Below are positions 33,684 to 42,047 of a stretch of DNA of 64,000 nucleotides, in pieces; within the stretch, counting starts at the first letter, position 1, and the number at the start of each line of letters is the position of its first letter. A program made the position numbers and the translations under genes. This DNA is from Sutcliffiella horikoshii (GTDB taxonomy: Bacteria > Bacillota > Bacilli > Bacillales > Bacillaceae_I), in NCBI RefSeq assembly GCF_002157855.1, contig NZ_CP020880.1, forward strand, positions 1,240,001 to 1,304,000, given 5' to 3'. The notes under the pieces are model-generated. The model was not told the origin of the DNA and ran no database searches. It was given only the letters and a program-made list of their open reading frames with translations.

Positions 33684-34588
33684 TTGTTCAAAAACAAGTG
33701 AAACTGCCAAATGGGGAGACATTTGGTTATAGAGAACGAGTTGGCTCTGGTGCCACCATTTTGCTCATTCATGGTAATATGACTTCCTCTAAGCATTGGG
33801 ATTTGCTTATGGAGAACATAGATCCTTCTTTACATCTTGTAGCTGTGGATATGCGGGGGTTTGGTGAATCATCCTATCACGAAAAAATTTACTCCATCAA
33901 AGACCTGGCAGATGACATAAAGCTATTTGTGGATGAATTGAAGCTATCCGACTTTACGATAATTGGGTGGTCAACAGGCGGAGCGGTAGCTATGCAATTT
34001 GTAGCTGAGTATCCTAACTTTGCTAAAAAGCTCATCTTACTGGCTTCAGCATCTACAAGAGGATATCCGTTGTTTGAAACCGATGAAAACGGGCAACCTG
34101 ATCTTTCCAAAAGACTATCAAGTTATGAACAGGTATTGCAGGACAAGACCAGGACCATTACCATATCCCATGCATATGCAAGCCGAAATAAAGAGGTATT
34201 GAGAATGATATGGAATTATGCCATCTACCATGACAATCAACCGGAAGCAAGTCGGTATGAAGAGTACCTTGAAGATATGCTGACACAGCGTAATTATCCA
34301 GAAATTCTCCATGCCCTTAACATGTTCAATATAAGTAATCACCATAATGGGCTGAAAGAAGGGACAGGGGAAGTGGAGAATATCAACATTCCGGTTCTCG
34401 TATTGGCTGGTCAAAAGGATCTTGTCATTTCCGAACAAATGTCAAAAGAAGTGGTGGAGGATCTAGGAGAGGTCGCGACGTTTCTTTCACTTAAAGGGTG
34501 CGGCCACTCTGCACAAGTGGATGATTTACCACAATTATTGCAAGCGATTACAACTTTTGTAGCCAAACAGGAGGAACAATACAAATGA
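33680..34588 (+). CDS. alpha/beta hydrolase
   Basis: 302 residues. Oxyanion motif HGNMTS, nucleophile Ser98 in GWSTGG, acid Asp in LAGQKDLV and base His in GCGHSAQVD. It is cytoplasmic; the fold includes esterases, thioesterases and C-C or lactone hydrolases. It overlaps the KAS-like gene by four bases (ATGA) and is itself overlapped by the reductase, so it acts in the same pathway. GGAGGTTG precedes the start. Confidence 0.87.
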   Translation: MIVQKQVKLPNGETFGYRERVGSGATILLIHGNMTSSKHWDLLMENIDPSLHLVAVDMRGFGESSYHEKIYSIKDLADDIKLFVDELKLSDFTIIGWSTGGAVAMQFVAEYPNFAKKLILLASASTRGYPLFETDENGQPDLSKRLSSYEQVLQDKTRTITISHAYASRNKEVLRMIWNYAIYHDNQPEASRYEEYLEDMLTQRNYPEILHALNMFNISNHHNGLKEGTGEVENINIPVLVLAGQKDLVISEQMSKEVVEDLGEVATFLSLKGCGHSAQVDDLPQLLQAITTFVAKQEEQYK

Positions 34589-35322
34589 GATTAGAAGGAA
34601 AAGTTGCCATCATAACCGGTGCAGCCAATGGGTTGGGTTTAGAGGCTGCACGTGTATTTTTAAAAGAGGGTGCAAAGGTTGCATTGGTAGATTATGATGC
34701 AACATTAGGAGAACAAAGAACTGGAGAGCTCCAAGCAGAAGGGGAAGCGGCATTTTACCAAGTGGACGTTTCAAATCAGGCCATGGTAGTAGAGATGGTA
34801 TCCATGGTTAAAGAGAGATTCGGAAAGATTGATATTCTCATTAACAATGCAGGTATTACAAAAGATAATATGCTTCTGAAGATGAGTGGAGAAGACTTCC
34901 AAAAAGTAATGGATGTTAATGTAAATGGTGTCTTTAACTGTACGCAAGCAGTAGTGCCTTATATGCTGGAAAACGGCAAAGGAAAAATCATCAATACATC
35001 ATCTGTAAGCGGGGTTTATGGGAATGTCGGACAGACCAATTATGCTGCTTCTAAAGCGGCAGTGGTGGGGATGACAAAATCATGGGCAAAGGAATTCGGC
35101 AGGAAAAACATTAATGTGAATGCTGTGGCACCTGGATTTGTGGACACTAATATGGTGGCAACCGTCCCAGAGAAAGTGATCCAAAGCTTGTTGCAAGTCA
35201 TCCCCCTCCAGCGACTCGGCAAGCCAAGTGATATAGCGAATGCGTACCTGTATCTTGCTTCAGATGAATCAGATTATGTGAATGGTACAGTTCTCCATGT
35301 AGATGGCGGGATTATGATGTAA
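34585..35322 (+). CDS. short-chain dehydrogenase, FabG (3-oxoacyl reductase) type
   Basis: 245 residues. NAD(P) motif TGAANGLG, NNAG, catalytic Ser in NTSSVSGVYG, YAASK, and NVNAVAPGFVDT, the standard FabG pattern. It reduces 3-oxoacyl thioesters to 3-hydroxy forms or works in reverse. The Asp at the end of the second strand (LVDYD) suggests NAD rather than NADP. Last gene of the nine-gene operon, closed by a terminator. Confidence 0.9.
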   Translation: MRLEGKVAIITGAANGLGLEAARVFLKEGAKVALVDYDATLGEQRTGELQAEGEAAFYQVDVSNQAMVVEMVSMVKERFGKIDILINNAGITKDNMLLKMSGEDFQKVMDVNVNGVFNCTQAVVPYMLENGKGKIINTSSVSGVYGNVGQTNYAASKAAVVGMTKSWAKEFGRKNINVNAVAPGFVDTNMVATVPEKVIQSLLQVIPLQRLGKPSDIANAYLYLASDESDYVNGTVLHVDGGIMM

Positions 35323-35340
35323 AAGTAAATATACACTAAT

Positions 35341-35372
35341 AAACTAGGTGCTAAAAAGGCACCTAGTTTTTT
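35341..35372 (+). terminator. terminator of the importer operon
   Basis: AAACTAGGTGC pairs with GCACCTAGTTT, followed by TTT. Confidence 0.88.
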
Positions 35373-35516
35373 CGTATACAAATTTGAAGTTTTGACGAAA
35401 AAAGTAACAATTCACTCTAAAGCATATTCGTTCTTGCCAAGACTCACACCGACACCGTATGATGAACTCAGGATAAATAGTCAAATTTGAATAATTGAGT
35501 ATGGGAGGACATCCAG

Positions 35517-38500
35517 GTGTTTAATGCACTTATTAAAAAGCCAAAAGTAACATTGATATTTTTACTATTATTGGTGGTCATCGGTTCCTTGACCTATTTT
35601 CAAATACCAAAGCGTGAGATTCCAGAAATCTCACTCAACGTAGGAACCATCACCACTGTGTATCCAGGTGCTGCGCCAAACGTAGTCGAACGTGATATTA
35701 CCACCCCGCTTGAAAAAGAATTATTGGATATTGACGGGATGGATAGTGTCACTTCTGTTTCCGGATTGGGTGCATCTAATATCGTGATGGAATTGACCGA
35801 CGATGCGGACAGGGATAAAGTATTCTCCCAAGTTCAACAAAAGGTTTCTGATGTAAGCCGTGAGTTTCCTGAAGATGCTTTTGAACCGACAATTAACACG
35901 GACATTCAAATGGGAGCAATCGCTTCATATAACATTTTACATGAAGACCGTGGACTGTTATTAGATCAAAAGGACATTATTGAAGGATGGATTCCTCAAT
36001 TGGAGGATATTGATGGTGTTCGAAAAGTAACAGTTAAAGGGCTGGAAGAGTCGAGCTACACACTTAATCTTGATTCAGAAAGCATGCAAGAGGAAAGAGT
36101 TCTGTTGCCGGATGTTATTTCAGCCATCCAGAACGAGTTGCAAATCACCCCGCTTGGCAGTCAGCAGGAAGGAAATCAAATTTCCCAACTGACATTTGAA
36201 CATATCGAAAATATTGAAGAAGTAGAAAATGTTTTTCTGAAAAAGGATGAAGAAGGAAATTCGCTTTTTGTCGGCGATGTTGCAAGTTTAACGCAAATAC
36301 CGACAGAACAAGAAGATTTAATTACGTATAATGGTTCTCCTGCCATTTCTTTGACCATTATGCAAGAAAAGGGAGTAGACATTCCGACGCTGCATGCCAC
36401 AGTGGATAAAGAAATGGAACGTCTTGCTAAAGACCTGCCTGAAGAAGTGGAAATGGACCTTTACTATACTCAAAATGATATTGTGTTTAAAATTTTTAAA
36501 GACTTAGGAATTTCCTTTCTGATTTCTATTTTAGCAGTGGTATTAATTACGTTCTTTGGATTAAATACCGTGTCTGCAATCTTGGTGGCAATCTCCATTC
36601 CTATCTCTATTGCACTAGGATTAATCCCCTTGCCGTATGCAAATGTGGATTTAAATCAAATTTCCATTATAGGAATCATCATTGCATTAGGAATTCTGGT
36701 GGATGATGCCATTGTAGTCAATGATAACATCCAGAGGCGTTACCAACTTGGGGATGGCCCGTTAGCAGGTGCGATAACAGGAACGAAAGAAGTTAGGGTA
36801 TCGATCATTACCTCAACCTTGGCCATTGTCTTTACTTTCTTGCCACTGACATTCCTTGGTGGTCCTAACGGTGCTTTTATTTCCGCACTGCCGACCGTTC
36901 TGATTGCCACCATCATCGGTTCCACCATTGTCGCTTTGACCATAGTGCCGATTTTCATGGCATGGCGCCAGAAGAAAAAGAAACGCAGTAAAGCAAAAGA
37001 TGGACTGCTGGGGTCTCAATTTGACAAAGTAAGTAACTGGTATAGTTCGAAGATTTTAACAAAGGTTGTAAAAAAACCTCTGCTTACAGGGCTTGCGGTT
37101 CTTATATTCTGTACTGCGAGTTACGCTCTGGTTCCATTTATTCCAGTCGTATTCTTCCCAAGCGCAGATCGTGAGGAAGTTACTGTGTCCGTTACCTACC
37201 CTGCAGGGACACCACTAGAGGAAACAGAATCAAGGCTTCAAGAGATGGAAGAGATTATTAAAACAGATGAAGCGGTTTACGAAACGACCATCTTTGCAGG
37301 AAGCGGAGAGCCTGGAATATTTGGCAGCACCTTATCCAATTCAGGAGAAAACACGGGGCAGATTGTCTTAAGGGTCGACCGTGAACAACAATCTGCTGCA
37401 GATACGATTGCCGAATGGCAACCAAAGCTGCGCGATGAGAATCCAGATGCAGTGGTGATGCTTTCCACTATTGAAGCTGGACCACCTGTTGGAGCACCTA
37501 TCGCTCTGACAGTTGTAGGGGAAGACATTGAAGAACTAATGCAATCTGTCAATGGAATGAAAGAAGAGATTGAAGGCTTGGAAGGAAGCGGAGCAGTCAT
37601 CGATGATGTAGGTTCTCCACAGCCTACCATCAATTATGTTCCCAATAGGGATGCTATGGAGGAACATGGCATCACCTCCCAGGAAATAAGTAATCAAATC
37701 AGGCTTGTTACAGAAGGAATCCCAGTCGGAACTTATGAAGCAGGACTGGAGAGAGAGACTCTGACCATCGTCCAAGACCTTGTAGAAGATGGTGAAACAA
37801 TAGACCTTGAAGCATTAGAGCTCCCAAGTAAAACAGAAACGACCGAATTTGGAGCACCGGTACTTGTCTCCCTATCAGAATTGGTTTCTGTTGAAGAAAC
37901 AGAAGTATTGCCATTGATTCCTCATAAGGATGGAGACAGGACTATTACGGTTCGTGTGTATCCTGGGGAAGATGATAAGCAAAAATTGGAAGCAGAAGTG
38001 AAAGATATCGCAGCATCCTATGAAACAGATAGTATTTCCGTTTCAGTGGGAGGAGAATCATCTGCAAGAAGTGATTTCTTTATTGAAGTAGGAAAACTAT
38101 TCTTGATTGTTATTTTCCTTATTTATATCTTAATGGTAGTCCAGTTCAATTCATTAAGGCTGCCATTATTGATCATGAGTTCCGTGTACTTGGCCATCTC
38201 AGGTGCAATGATTGGCTTGTTCATTACCCAAACTGGCCTAGGCTTCATGGCAATGATGGGTATCGTTTCACTTGCGGGGATAGTGGTCCGTAATGCTACT
38301 GTGTTCATTGAATTTATGGAATCCCGTTTGCAAGAAGGTGCAACACTGAGCGAAGCAGTTTTAGATTCAGGTAAAGCAAGGTTGCGACCGGTTGTACTAA
38401 CGGCTTTCACATCTATTGCCGCTTTACTTCCGATAGCGTTCAGCGGGGATGTATTATTTACCCCCCTTGCCATTTCGATTATTTCAGGAATTTTCTTCTC

Positions 38501-38573
38501 GACATTCTTTACATTACTATTCGTACCAGCATTTTATATTGTGATTAAAAAGAAGAAAGTGAAAGAAGTTTAA
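35517..38573 (+). CDS. RND-family efflux transporter (AcrB/SwrC type)
   Basis: 1018 residues. RND organisation: membrane segment 1 at the N terminus, a large outside loop, segments 2-6 (about 330-480), a second TM start near 530, a second outside loop, and final segments (about 860-1010). GILVDDAIVVNDNIQRR carries the conserved Asp pair of the proton relay, and the late repeat has GIVVRNATVFIEF. It exports lipophilic compounds or drugs. It starts at GTG 35517 behind GGGAGG. It is transcribed alone between two terminators and sits between two members of the proposed regulon, but lacks the direct repeat seen in them. Confidence 0.9.
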   Translation: MFNALIKKPKVTLIFLLLLVVIGSLTYFQIPKREIPEISLNVGTITTVYPGAAPNVVERDITTPLEKELLDIDGMDSVTSVSGLGASNIVMELTDDADRDKVFSQVQQKVSDVSREFPEDAFEPTINTDIQMGAIASYNILHEDRGLLLDQKDIIEGWIPQLEDIDGVRKVTVKGLEESSYTLNLDSESMQEERVLLPDVISAIQNELQITPLGSQQEGNQISQLTFEHIENIEEVENVFLKKDEEGNSLFVGDVASLTQIPTEQEDLITYNGSPAISLTIMQEKGVDIPTLHATVDKEMERLAKDLPEEVEMDLYYTQNDIVFKIFKDLGISFLISILAVVLITFFGLNTVSAILVAISIPISIALGLIPLPYANVDLNQISIIGIIIALGILVDDAIVVNDNIQRRYQLGDGPLAGAITGTKEVRVSIITSTLAIVFTFLPLTFLGGPNGAFISALPTVLIATIIGSTIVALTIVPIFMAWRQKKKKRSKAKDGLLGSQFDKVSNWYSSKILTKVVKKPLLTGLAVLIFCTASYALVPFIPVVFFPSADREEVTVSVTYPAGTPLEETESRLQEMEEIIKTDEAVYETTIFAGSGEPGIFGSTLSNSGENTGQIVLRVDREQQSAADTIAEWQPKLRDENPDAVVMLSTIEAGPPVGAPIALTVVGEDIEELMQSVNGMKEEIEGLEGSGAVIDDVGSPQPTINYVPNRDAMEEHGITSQEISNQIRLVTEGIPVGTYEAGLERETLTIVQDLVEDGETIDLEALELPSKTETTEFGAPVLVSLSELVSVEETEVLPLIPHKDGDRTITVRVYPGEDDKQKLEAEVKDIAASYETDSISVSVGGESSARSDFFIEVGKLFLIVIFLIYILMVVQFNSLRLPLLIMSSVYLAISGAMIGLFITQTGLGFMAMMGIVSLAGIVVRNATVFIEFMESRLQEGATLSEAVLDSGKARLRPVVLTAFTSIAALLPIAFSGDVLFTPLAISIISGIFFSTFFTLLFVPAFYIVIKKKKVKEV

Positions 38574-38580
38574 AGTTTTC

Positions 38581-38618
38581 AACGGGCATCCATCTTTATG
38601 TGGTGCCCGTTTTTTTTG
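38581..38618 (+). terminator. terminator after RND transporter
   Basis: AACGGGCA pairs with TGCCCGTT, followed by seven T. The T-run adjoins the direct repeat of the next promoter. Confidence 0.85.
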
Positions 38619-38649
38619 TAACCCTTCTGTAACTTCCTTCTCCTATAGT
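38615..38649 (+). promoter_or_regulatory. SARP-type direct-repeat promoter of the second acyl-CoA ligase
   Basis: TTTGTAAC (38615-38622) and TCTGTAAC (38626-38633) are 11 bp apart; ten bases later stands TATAGT (38644-38649). Repeat sequence, period and distance to the -10 are the same as before the importer operon at 27741-27775. Confidence 0.65.
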
Positions 38650-38690
38650 ATGTATATCTTGTAATGTGTAGGGGAGAGATGGAAGTGGAA

Positions 38691-40187
38691 ATGAATGGTT
38701 CTTGGTTACAGAAGCGTTCACAACATTCTCCATATAAAATCGCAGTGATAGACGGCGACACGGGAGAAAGATGGAATTATAAACAATTATACGACCGATC
38801 TAATGAGTTGGCAGGCAGACTTTTATCTGCAGGTATTGGACCAGGAGATCGAGTGGCTTTATTGTCACCCAATCATATAGTGTACTTTGATTTGCTTTTT
38901 GCATGTGGTGTAATAGGAGCAATTTTTGTGCCGCTTAATTGGAGATTGGCTCAAAAAGAATGGAATTATATTGTAAGAGATTGCAAGGCTAAATGCGTGA
39001 TTGTGCATGATGAATTTTTGGAGGAATCTGAACAACTGGAATGTCAGGTTTTTTCCCTTAAAGAACTGAAGGAGAAACAAAGGAGATCAGATCGTTCACA
39101 TGTCACACAATTCAAAGACGCGGCGGCCATCATCTATACAGGTGGTACAACAGGACACCCCAAAGGCGTTATCCTTACTTACGAAAACATCGCATCTAAT
39201 GCAATCAATACTATCGTAAGCTGGGGGCTACATGGAGAGGATATTACCCTCACTTGTCTGCCAATGTTTCATACTGGTGGCCTTAATGCCTTGTCGACTC
39301 CATTACTCATGGCTGGCGGAACAGTTGTTTTAATGAGAAATTTTGAAGCGGGAAAAGCCATCCATTTATTAAATTTGTATAAATGCACCATTGCTTTAAT
39401 GGTACCTACCATGTATAGCATGCTGATAGAGCATCCACGTTTCCATGGTACAGATTTTCCCACCATGAAAACATTCCTTTCAGGCGGTGCCCCTTGTCCA
39501 CTGGAAATTTACGAAGCCTTCTACAAGAAAGGGAAACTGTTTAAGGAAGGATACGGGTTAACAGAAGCAGGACCAAACAACTTTTACATTGATCCTCAGG
39601 AAGCATATGAAAAAAAGGGATCAGTCGGAAAAGCAATGTTATTCAATGAAGTGAAATTAATGATTAATGACAACAAAGAAGCGGGGGAAGAAGAGGTAGG
39701 GGAAATCTATATCAGAGGCTCCCATGTTTTCAAGGAATATTGGGGAAAAGAAGCGGAAACCAAGAAAGCCAAAAACGATGGTTGGCTTAGAACAGGGGAT
39801 CTGGGTCGAAAAGATGAAGAAGGTTATTATTATATTGTCGGCAGAACGAAAGATATGATAATTTCAGGCGGAGAGAATATTTACCCATTGGAAGTAGAAC
39901 ATATTCTTTGTCAACATAATGCCGTAAAGGAGGCATGTGTAATAGGGGTACCGCATCCTGTTTGGGGAGAGGCAGTCATTGCCGTCGTTTCTAAAAAGAT
40001 GGAGACTTCTGAAAAGGAACTGCTTACCTACTGCAAGGCGAGAATCGGAGTTTATAAAATACCTAAGAAAATAGTTTTTGTATCTGAATTACCAAAGACT
40101 GCAGTAGGGAAATTGGATAAAAAAGATTTACAGGAGACATACAGAGGCCTTTTCAACCACCCCGAAACTAAAGAAGAACACGTTTAA
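38691..40187 (+). CDS. acyl-CoA synthetase (AMP-forming)
   Basis: 498 residues. Motifs: IIYTGGTTGHPKGVI (P-loop), FHTGGLN, KEGYGLTEAGP, TGDLGRKDEEGYYYIVGRTKD, SGGENIYPLEVE, and catalytic Lys in PKTAVGKLDKKD. It activates a carboxylic acid to its CoA ester. The class includes medium/long-chain and aromatic acid ligases. The frame opens at 38664; ATG 38691 fits best with the family start, although 38679 is possible. Its promoter shares the direct repeat of the importer operon, so it probably activates the imported acid (inference). Confidence 0.88.
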   Translation: MNGSWLQKRSQHSPYKIAVIDGDTGERWNYKQLYDRSNELAGRLLSAGIGPGDRVALLSPNHIVYFDLLFACGVIGAIFVPLNWRLAQKEWNYIVRDCKAKCVIVHDEFLEESEQLECQVFSLKELKEKQRRSDRSHVTQFKDAAAIIYTGGTTGHPKGVILTYENIASNAINTIVSWGLHGEDITLTCLPMFHTGGLNALSTPLLMAGGTVVLMRNFEAGKAIHLLNLYKCTIALMVPTMYSMLIEHPRFHGTDFPTMKTFLSGGAPCPLEIYEAFYKKGKLFKEGYGLTEAGPNNFYIDPQEAYEKKGSVGKAMLFNEVKLMINDNKEAGEEEVGEIYIRGSHVFKEYWGKEAETKKAKNDGWLRTGDLGRKDEEGYYYIVGRTKDMIISGGENIYPLEVEHILCQHNAVKEACVIGVPHPVWGEAVIAVVSKKMETSEKELLTYCKARIGVYKIPKKIVFVSELPKTAVGKLDKKDLQETYRGLFNHPETKEEHV

Positions 40188-40201
40188 GAGAATAATTAAC
40201 A

Positions 40202-40244
40202 AAAAGATACACCTAGCAATTATTGCAGACTAGGTGTATCTTTT
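40202..40244. terminator. terminator after acyl-CoA ligase
   Basis: AAAAGATACACCTAG and CTAGGTGTATCTTTT form a perfect 15-base-pair stem with A and T runs at the two ends. Confidence 0.9.
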
Positions 40245-40339
40245 AATTGTAGGGATATACTTTAAATGAAACATTATTATTCTTTAGTTCGTACAAATAG
40301 TATCTACTATAATCAGTTAAAAAGGTGATTGCATATCTT

Positions 40340-40612
40340 ATGGAATTCTATCTTGATATTCTACTATACGCACCATATGTAACAGCCGCCGTCCTTTGTC
40401 TGTTGACGTTCTGCTTTTATCTAGATTCCAAATATGTGGTCTACCAGCACAATGGGTATACAACATCTTTGGACCTTGAAACGAATAAATTGCAGTCTGT
40501 TATCGGTAAGCGGAGAAGGCTTATTACATTCATATATAGAAAACGGCCAACAAAAGAATCAACCTTAGATGAAGAAGATTCCTCTCACTACTTTGCATAC
40601 ATGAGTCGATAA
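40340..40612 (+). CDS. hypothetical small membrane protein
   Basis: 90 residues (from ATG 40340; AAAGGTGA lies eleven bases upstream, and GTG 40325 is a less likely alternative). One or two N-terminal hydrophobic segments (LDILLYAPYVTAAVLCLLTFCF), then a basic stretch (GKRRRLITFIYRKRP) and an acidic tail, so most of it probably faces the cytoplasm. I do not recognise a family. The YidC paralogue follows after 26 bases, so the two may be co-transcribed. Confidence 0.65.
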   Translation: MEFYLDILLYAPYVTAAVLCLLTFCFYLDSKYVVYQHNGYTTSLDLETNKLQSVIGKRRRLITFIYRKRPTKESTLDEEDSSHYFAYMSR

Positions 40613-40638
40613 CCTTGTAAAAAGTAGGAGGAATTCAT

Positions 40639-41409
40639 TTGAAGAAATTTTGGACAGTAAGTTTAGTCATTTTTTTATTGGCATTATTAACTGGTTGCAA
40701 CATGAGTGAGCCCATCACGGCAGATAGCTCAGGGGTATGGAACCATTATTTTGTCTATCCGTTGTCCCTTGCTTTGACGACGGTCGCAGATTGGACTGGT
40801 GGAAGCTACGGTATATCTATCATCATCGTGACAATCGCTATTCGTACACTTATTTTGCCACTTGCATTAAAACAGCAAAAAAACATGCTTGCCATGCAAA
40901 AGCTAAAACCGGAAATGGAAGCATTGCAAAAAAAGTATAAAGACAAGAAAAAACCAGATGACCAAAAAGACATGCAAAAAGAATTAATGGCATTATACCA
41001 GACGCACAAAGTGAATCCAGCTGCTGGGTGTTTTCCAATGTTGATTCAGATGCCAGTGATTATGGCTTTCTATTATGCAATCGGCAGAACGACGGAAATA
41101 GCTGAGCACTCTTTCTTTTGGGTGAGTCTTGGCCAACCGGATCCATTCTTTATCCTCCCGGTTGTGGCAGCAATTACTACATTCATCCAAACAAGAGTCA
41201 CGCTTACAGATGACGTACAGCCGCAGATGAAGATGGTCATGAACATCATCCCGGTGTTCATTTTAATCGCCGGATTGACATTGCCTTCTGCGCTGGCGTT
41301 ATATTGGGTGATAGGAAATTTATTTGGAATTGGACAAGGGCTATATTTGAAAAAACGAATGAAGACGTTGAAGCAGATGGAAGAAGCAACAGCCGTTCCA
41401 AGCACATAA
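40639..41409 (+). CDS. YidC/OxaA family membrane protein insertase
   Basis: 256 residues. A lipoprotein signal ends in LLTGC, as in Gram-positive SpoIIIJ/YqjG-type YidC proteins, followed by WTGGSYGISIIIVTIAIRTLILPLALKQQKNM, with the conserved Arg in the groove of the first core helix, a charged cytoplasmic hairpin (KPEMEALQKKYKDKKKPDDQ), and the remaining membrane helices (MLIQMPVIMAFYYAIGR; ALYWVIGN). It inserts membrane proteins. It starts at TTG 40639 behind AGGAGGAATT. Bacilli usually have two YidC proteins; I cannot tell whether this is one of them or an additional one. Confidence 0.9.
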   Translation: MKKFWTVSLVIFLLALLTGCNMSEPITADSSGVWNHYFVYPLSLALTTVADWTGGSYGISIIIVTIAIRTLILPLALKQQKNMLAMQKLKPEMEALQKKYKDKKKPDDQKDMQKELMALYQTHKVNPAAGCFPMLIQMPVIMAFYYAIGRTTEIAEHSFFWVSLGQPDPFFILPVVAAITTFIQTRVTLTDDVQPQMKMVMNIIPVFILIAGLTLPSALALYWVIGNLFGIGQGLYLKKRMKTLKQMEEATAVPST

Positions 41410-41419
41410 CCTGATGATG

Positions 41420-41460
41420 AAACCTCTAACCTCCTTTAAATAGGGAAGTTGGAGGTTTCT
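41420..41460 (+). terminator. terminator after yidC paralogue
   Basis: AAACCTCTAACCTCC pairs imperfectly with GGAAGTTGGAGGTTT; a short T-rich stretch follows. Confidence 0.7.
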
Positions 41461-41518
41461 TATATTTCAACCACGTTTTAAAAGAGGAAACAGGGGGAGA
41501 GTATGGTTTAAGAAGTGG

Positions 41519-41640
41519 ATGAAGACCTCAGAGAAGCGGGAAAGGATTAGGAGTAGTCTTCATAGAGTGTATGAGGACATCTGTGGAGCGGGAAAGGAGC
41601 AGGAGAAGTCTTCATTAAGGTGTAGCCGCCTTATGAAGGG
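41519..41640. repeat. diverged 52-bp repeat, two units
   Basis: ATGAAGAC (41519) and ATGAGGAC (41571) start two units 52 bp apart. They align with the array at 9-415 along the whole unit (ATGAAGAC, CAG, CGGGAAA, AGGAG, AGTCTTCAT). Here the inverted pair GTCTTCAT / ATGAGGAC pairs fully with one G-U. A degenerate third piece reaches about 41640. Confidence 0.75.
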
Positions 41641-41671
41641 TCTGCTTTTTAGCAAGAATGTATATAATCCG

Positions 41672-42011
41672 GTTGATTTCCGTTCCAGGCGCTTCGCTTG
41701 CCTGCGGGCGGTCCGTGAGCCTCCTCAGGCTTCGCCTTCCGGGGTCTCACCTGTCCCTTCCTCCCGCGGGCGTCTGCGCGCCTTCCACTCCAATCAACAA
41801 GGGTACTTCATTAACTAATGGGTTTTTGAAAAAAACATCTAACTGAGTTAACTGTAAAAGCACTAACATTTCGTTTCGAAAGTTTTAGCTGTGGATTGGA
41901 GCAAATGGAGTAGACTCCAGCGGGAGAGTAACGGTAGCTTGAGACCCCGCGTTGCGAGGAGGCTCAAGCACCGTCCCGCGGAAAGCGAAGCCATTTGCGA
42001 AAAGGAACAGC
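41672..42011. repeat. composite dispersed element, copy 3
   Basis: Left arm 41672-41798, spacer, right arm 41888-42011. The left arm is nearly the same as copy 1, the right arm nearly the same as copy 2; the spacer resembles that of copy 1 (CTAACTGAGTTA versus CTAATTGAGTTA). It lies between the yidC paralogue and the MFS gene. Confidence 0.85.
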
Positions 42012-42047
42012 GTCGATAAACCAACCAACAAAATTTTTAAGAATTTC

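Noticed and set aside
32652-40187. OleABCD-type olefin or beta-lactone pathway
   Set aside because: Enzyme classes look alike (thiolase fold, hydrolase, reductase, AMP ligase), but the reductase is of the FabG type, the ligase sits apart, and the operon is joined to an importer; sequence blocks do not point to OleA or OleC.
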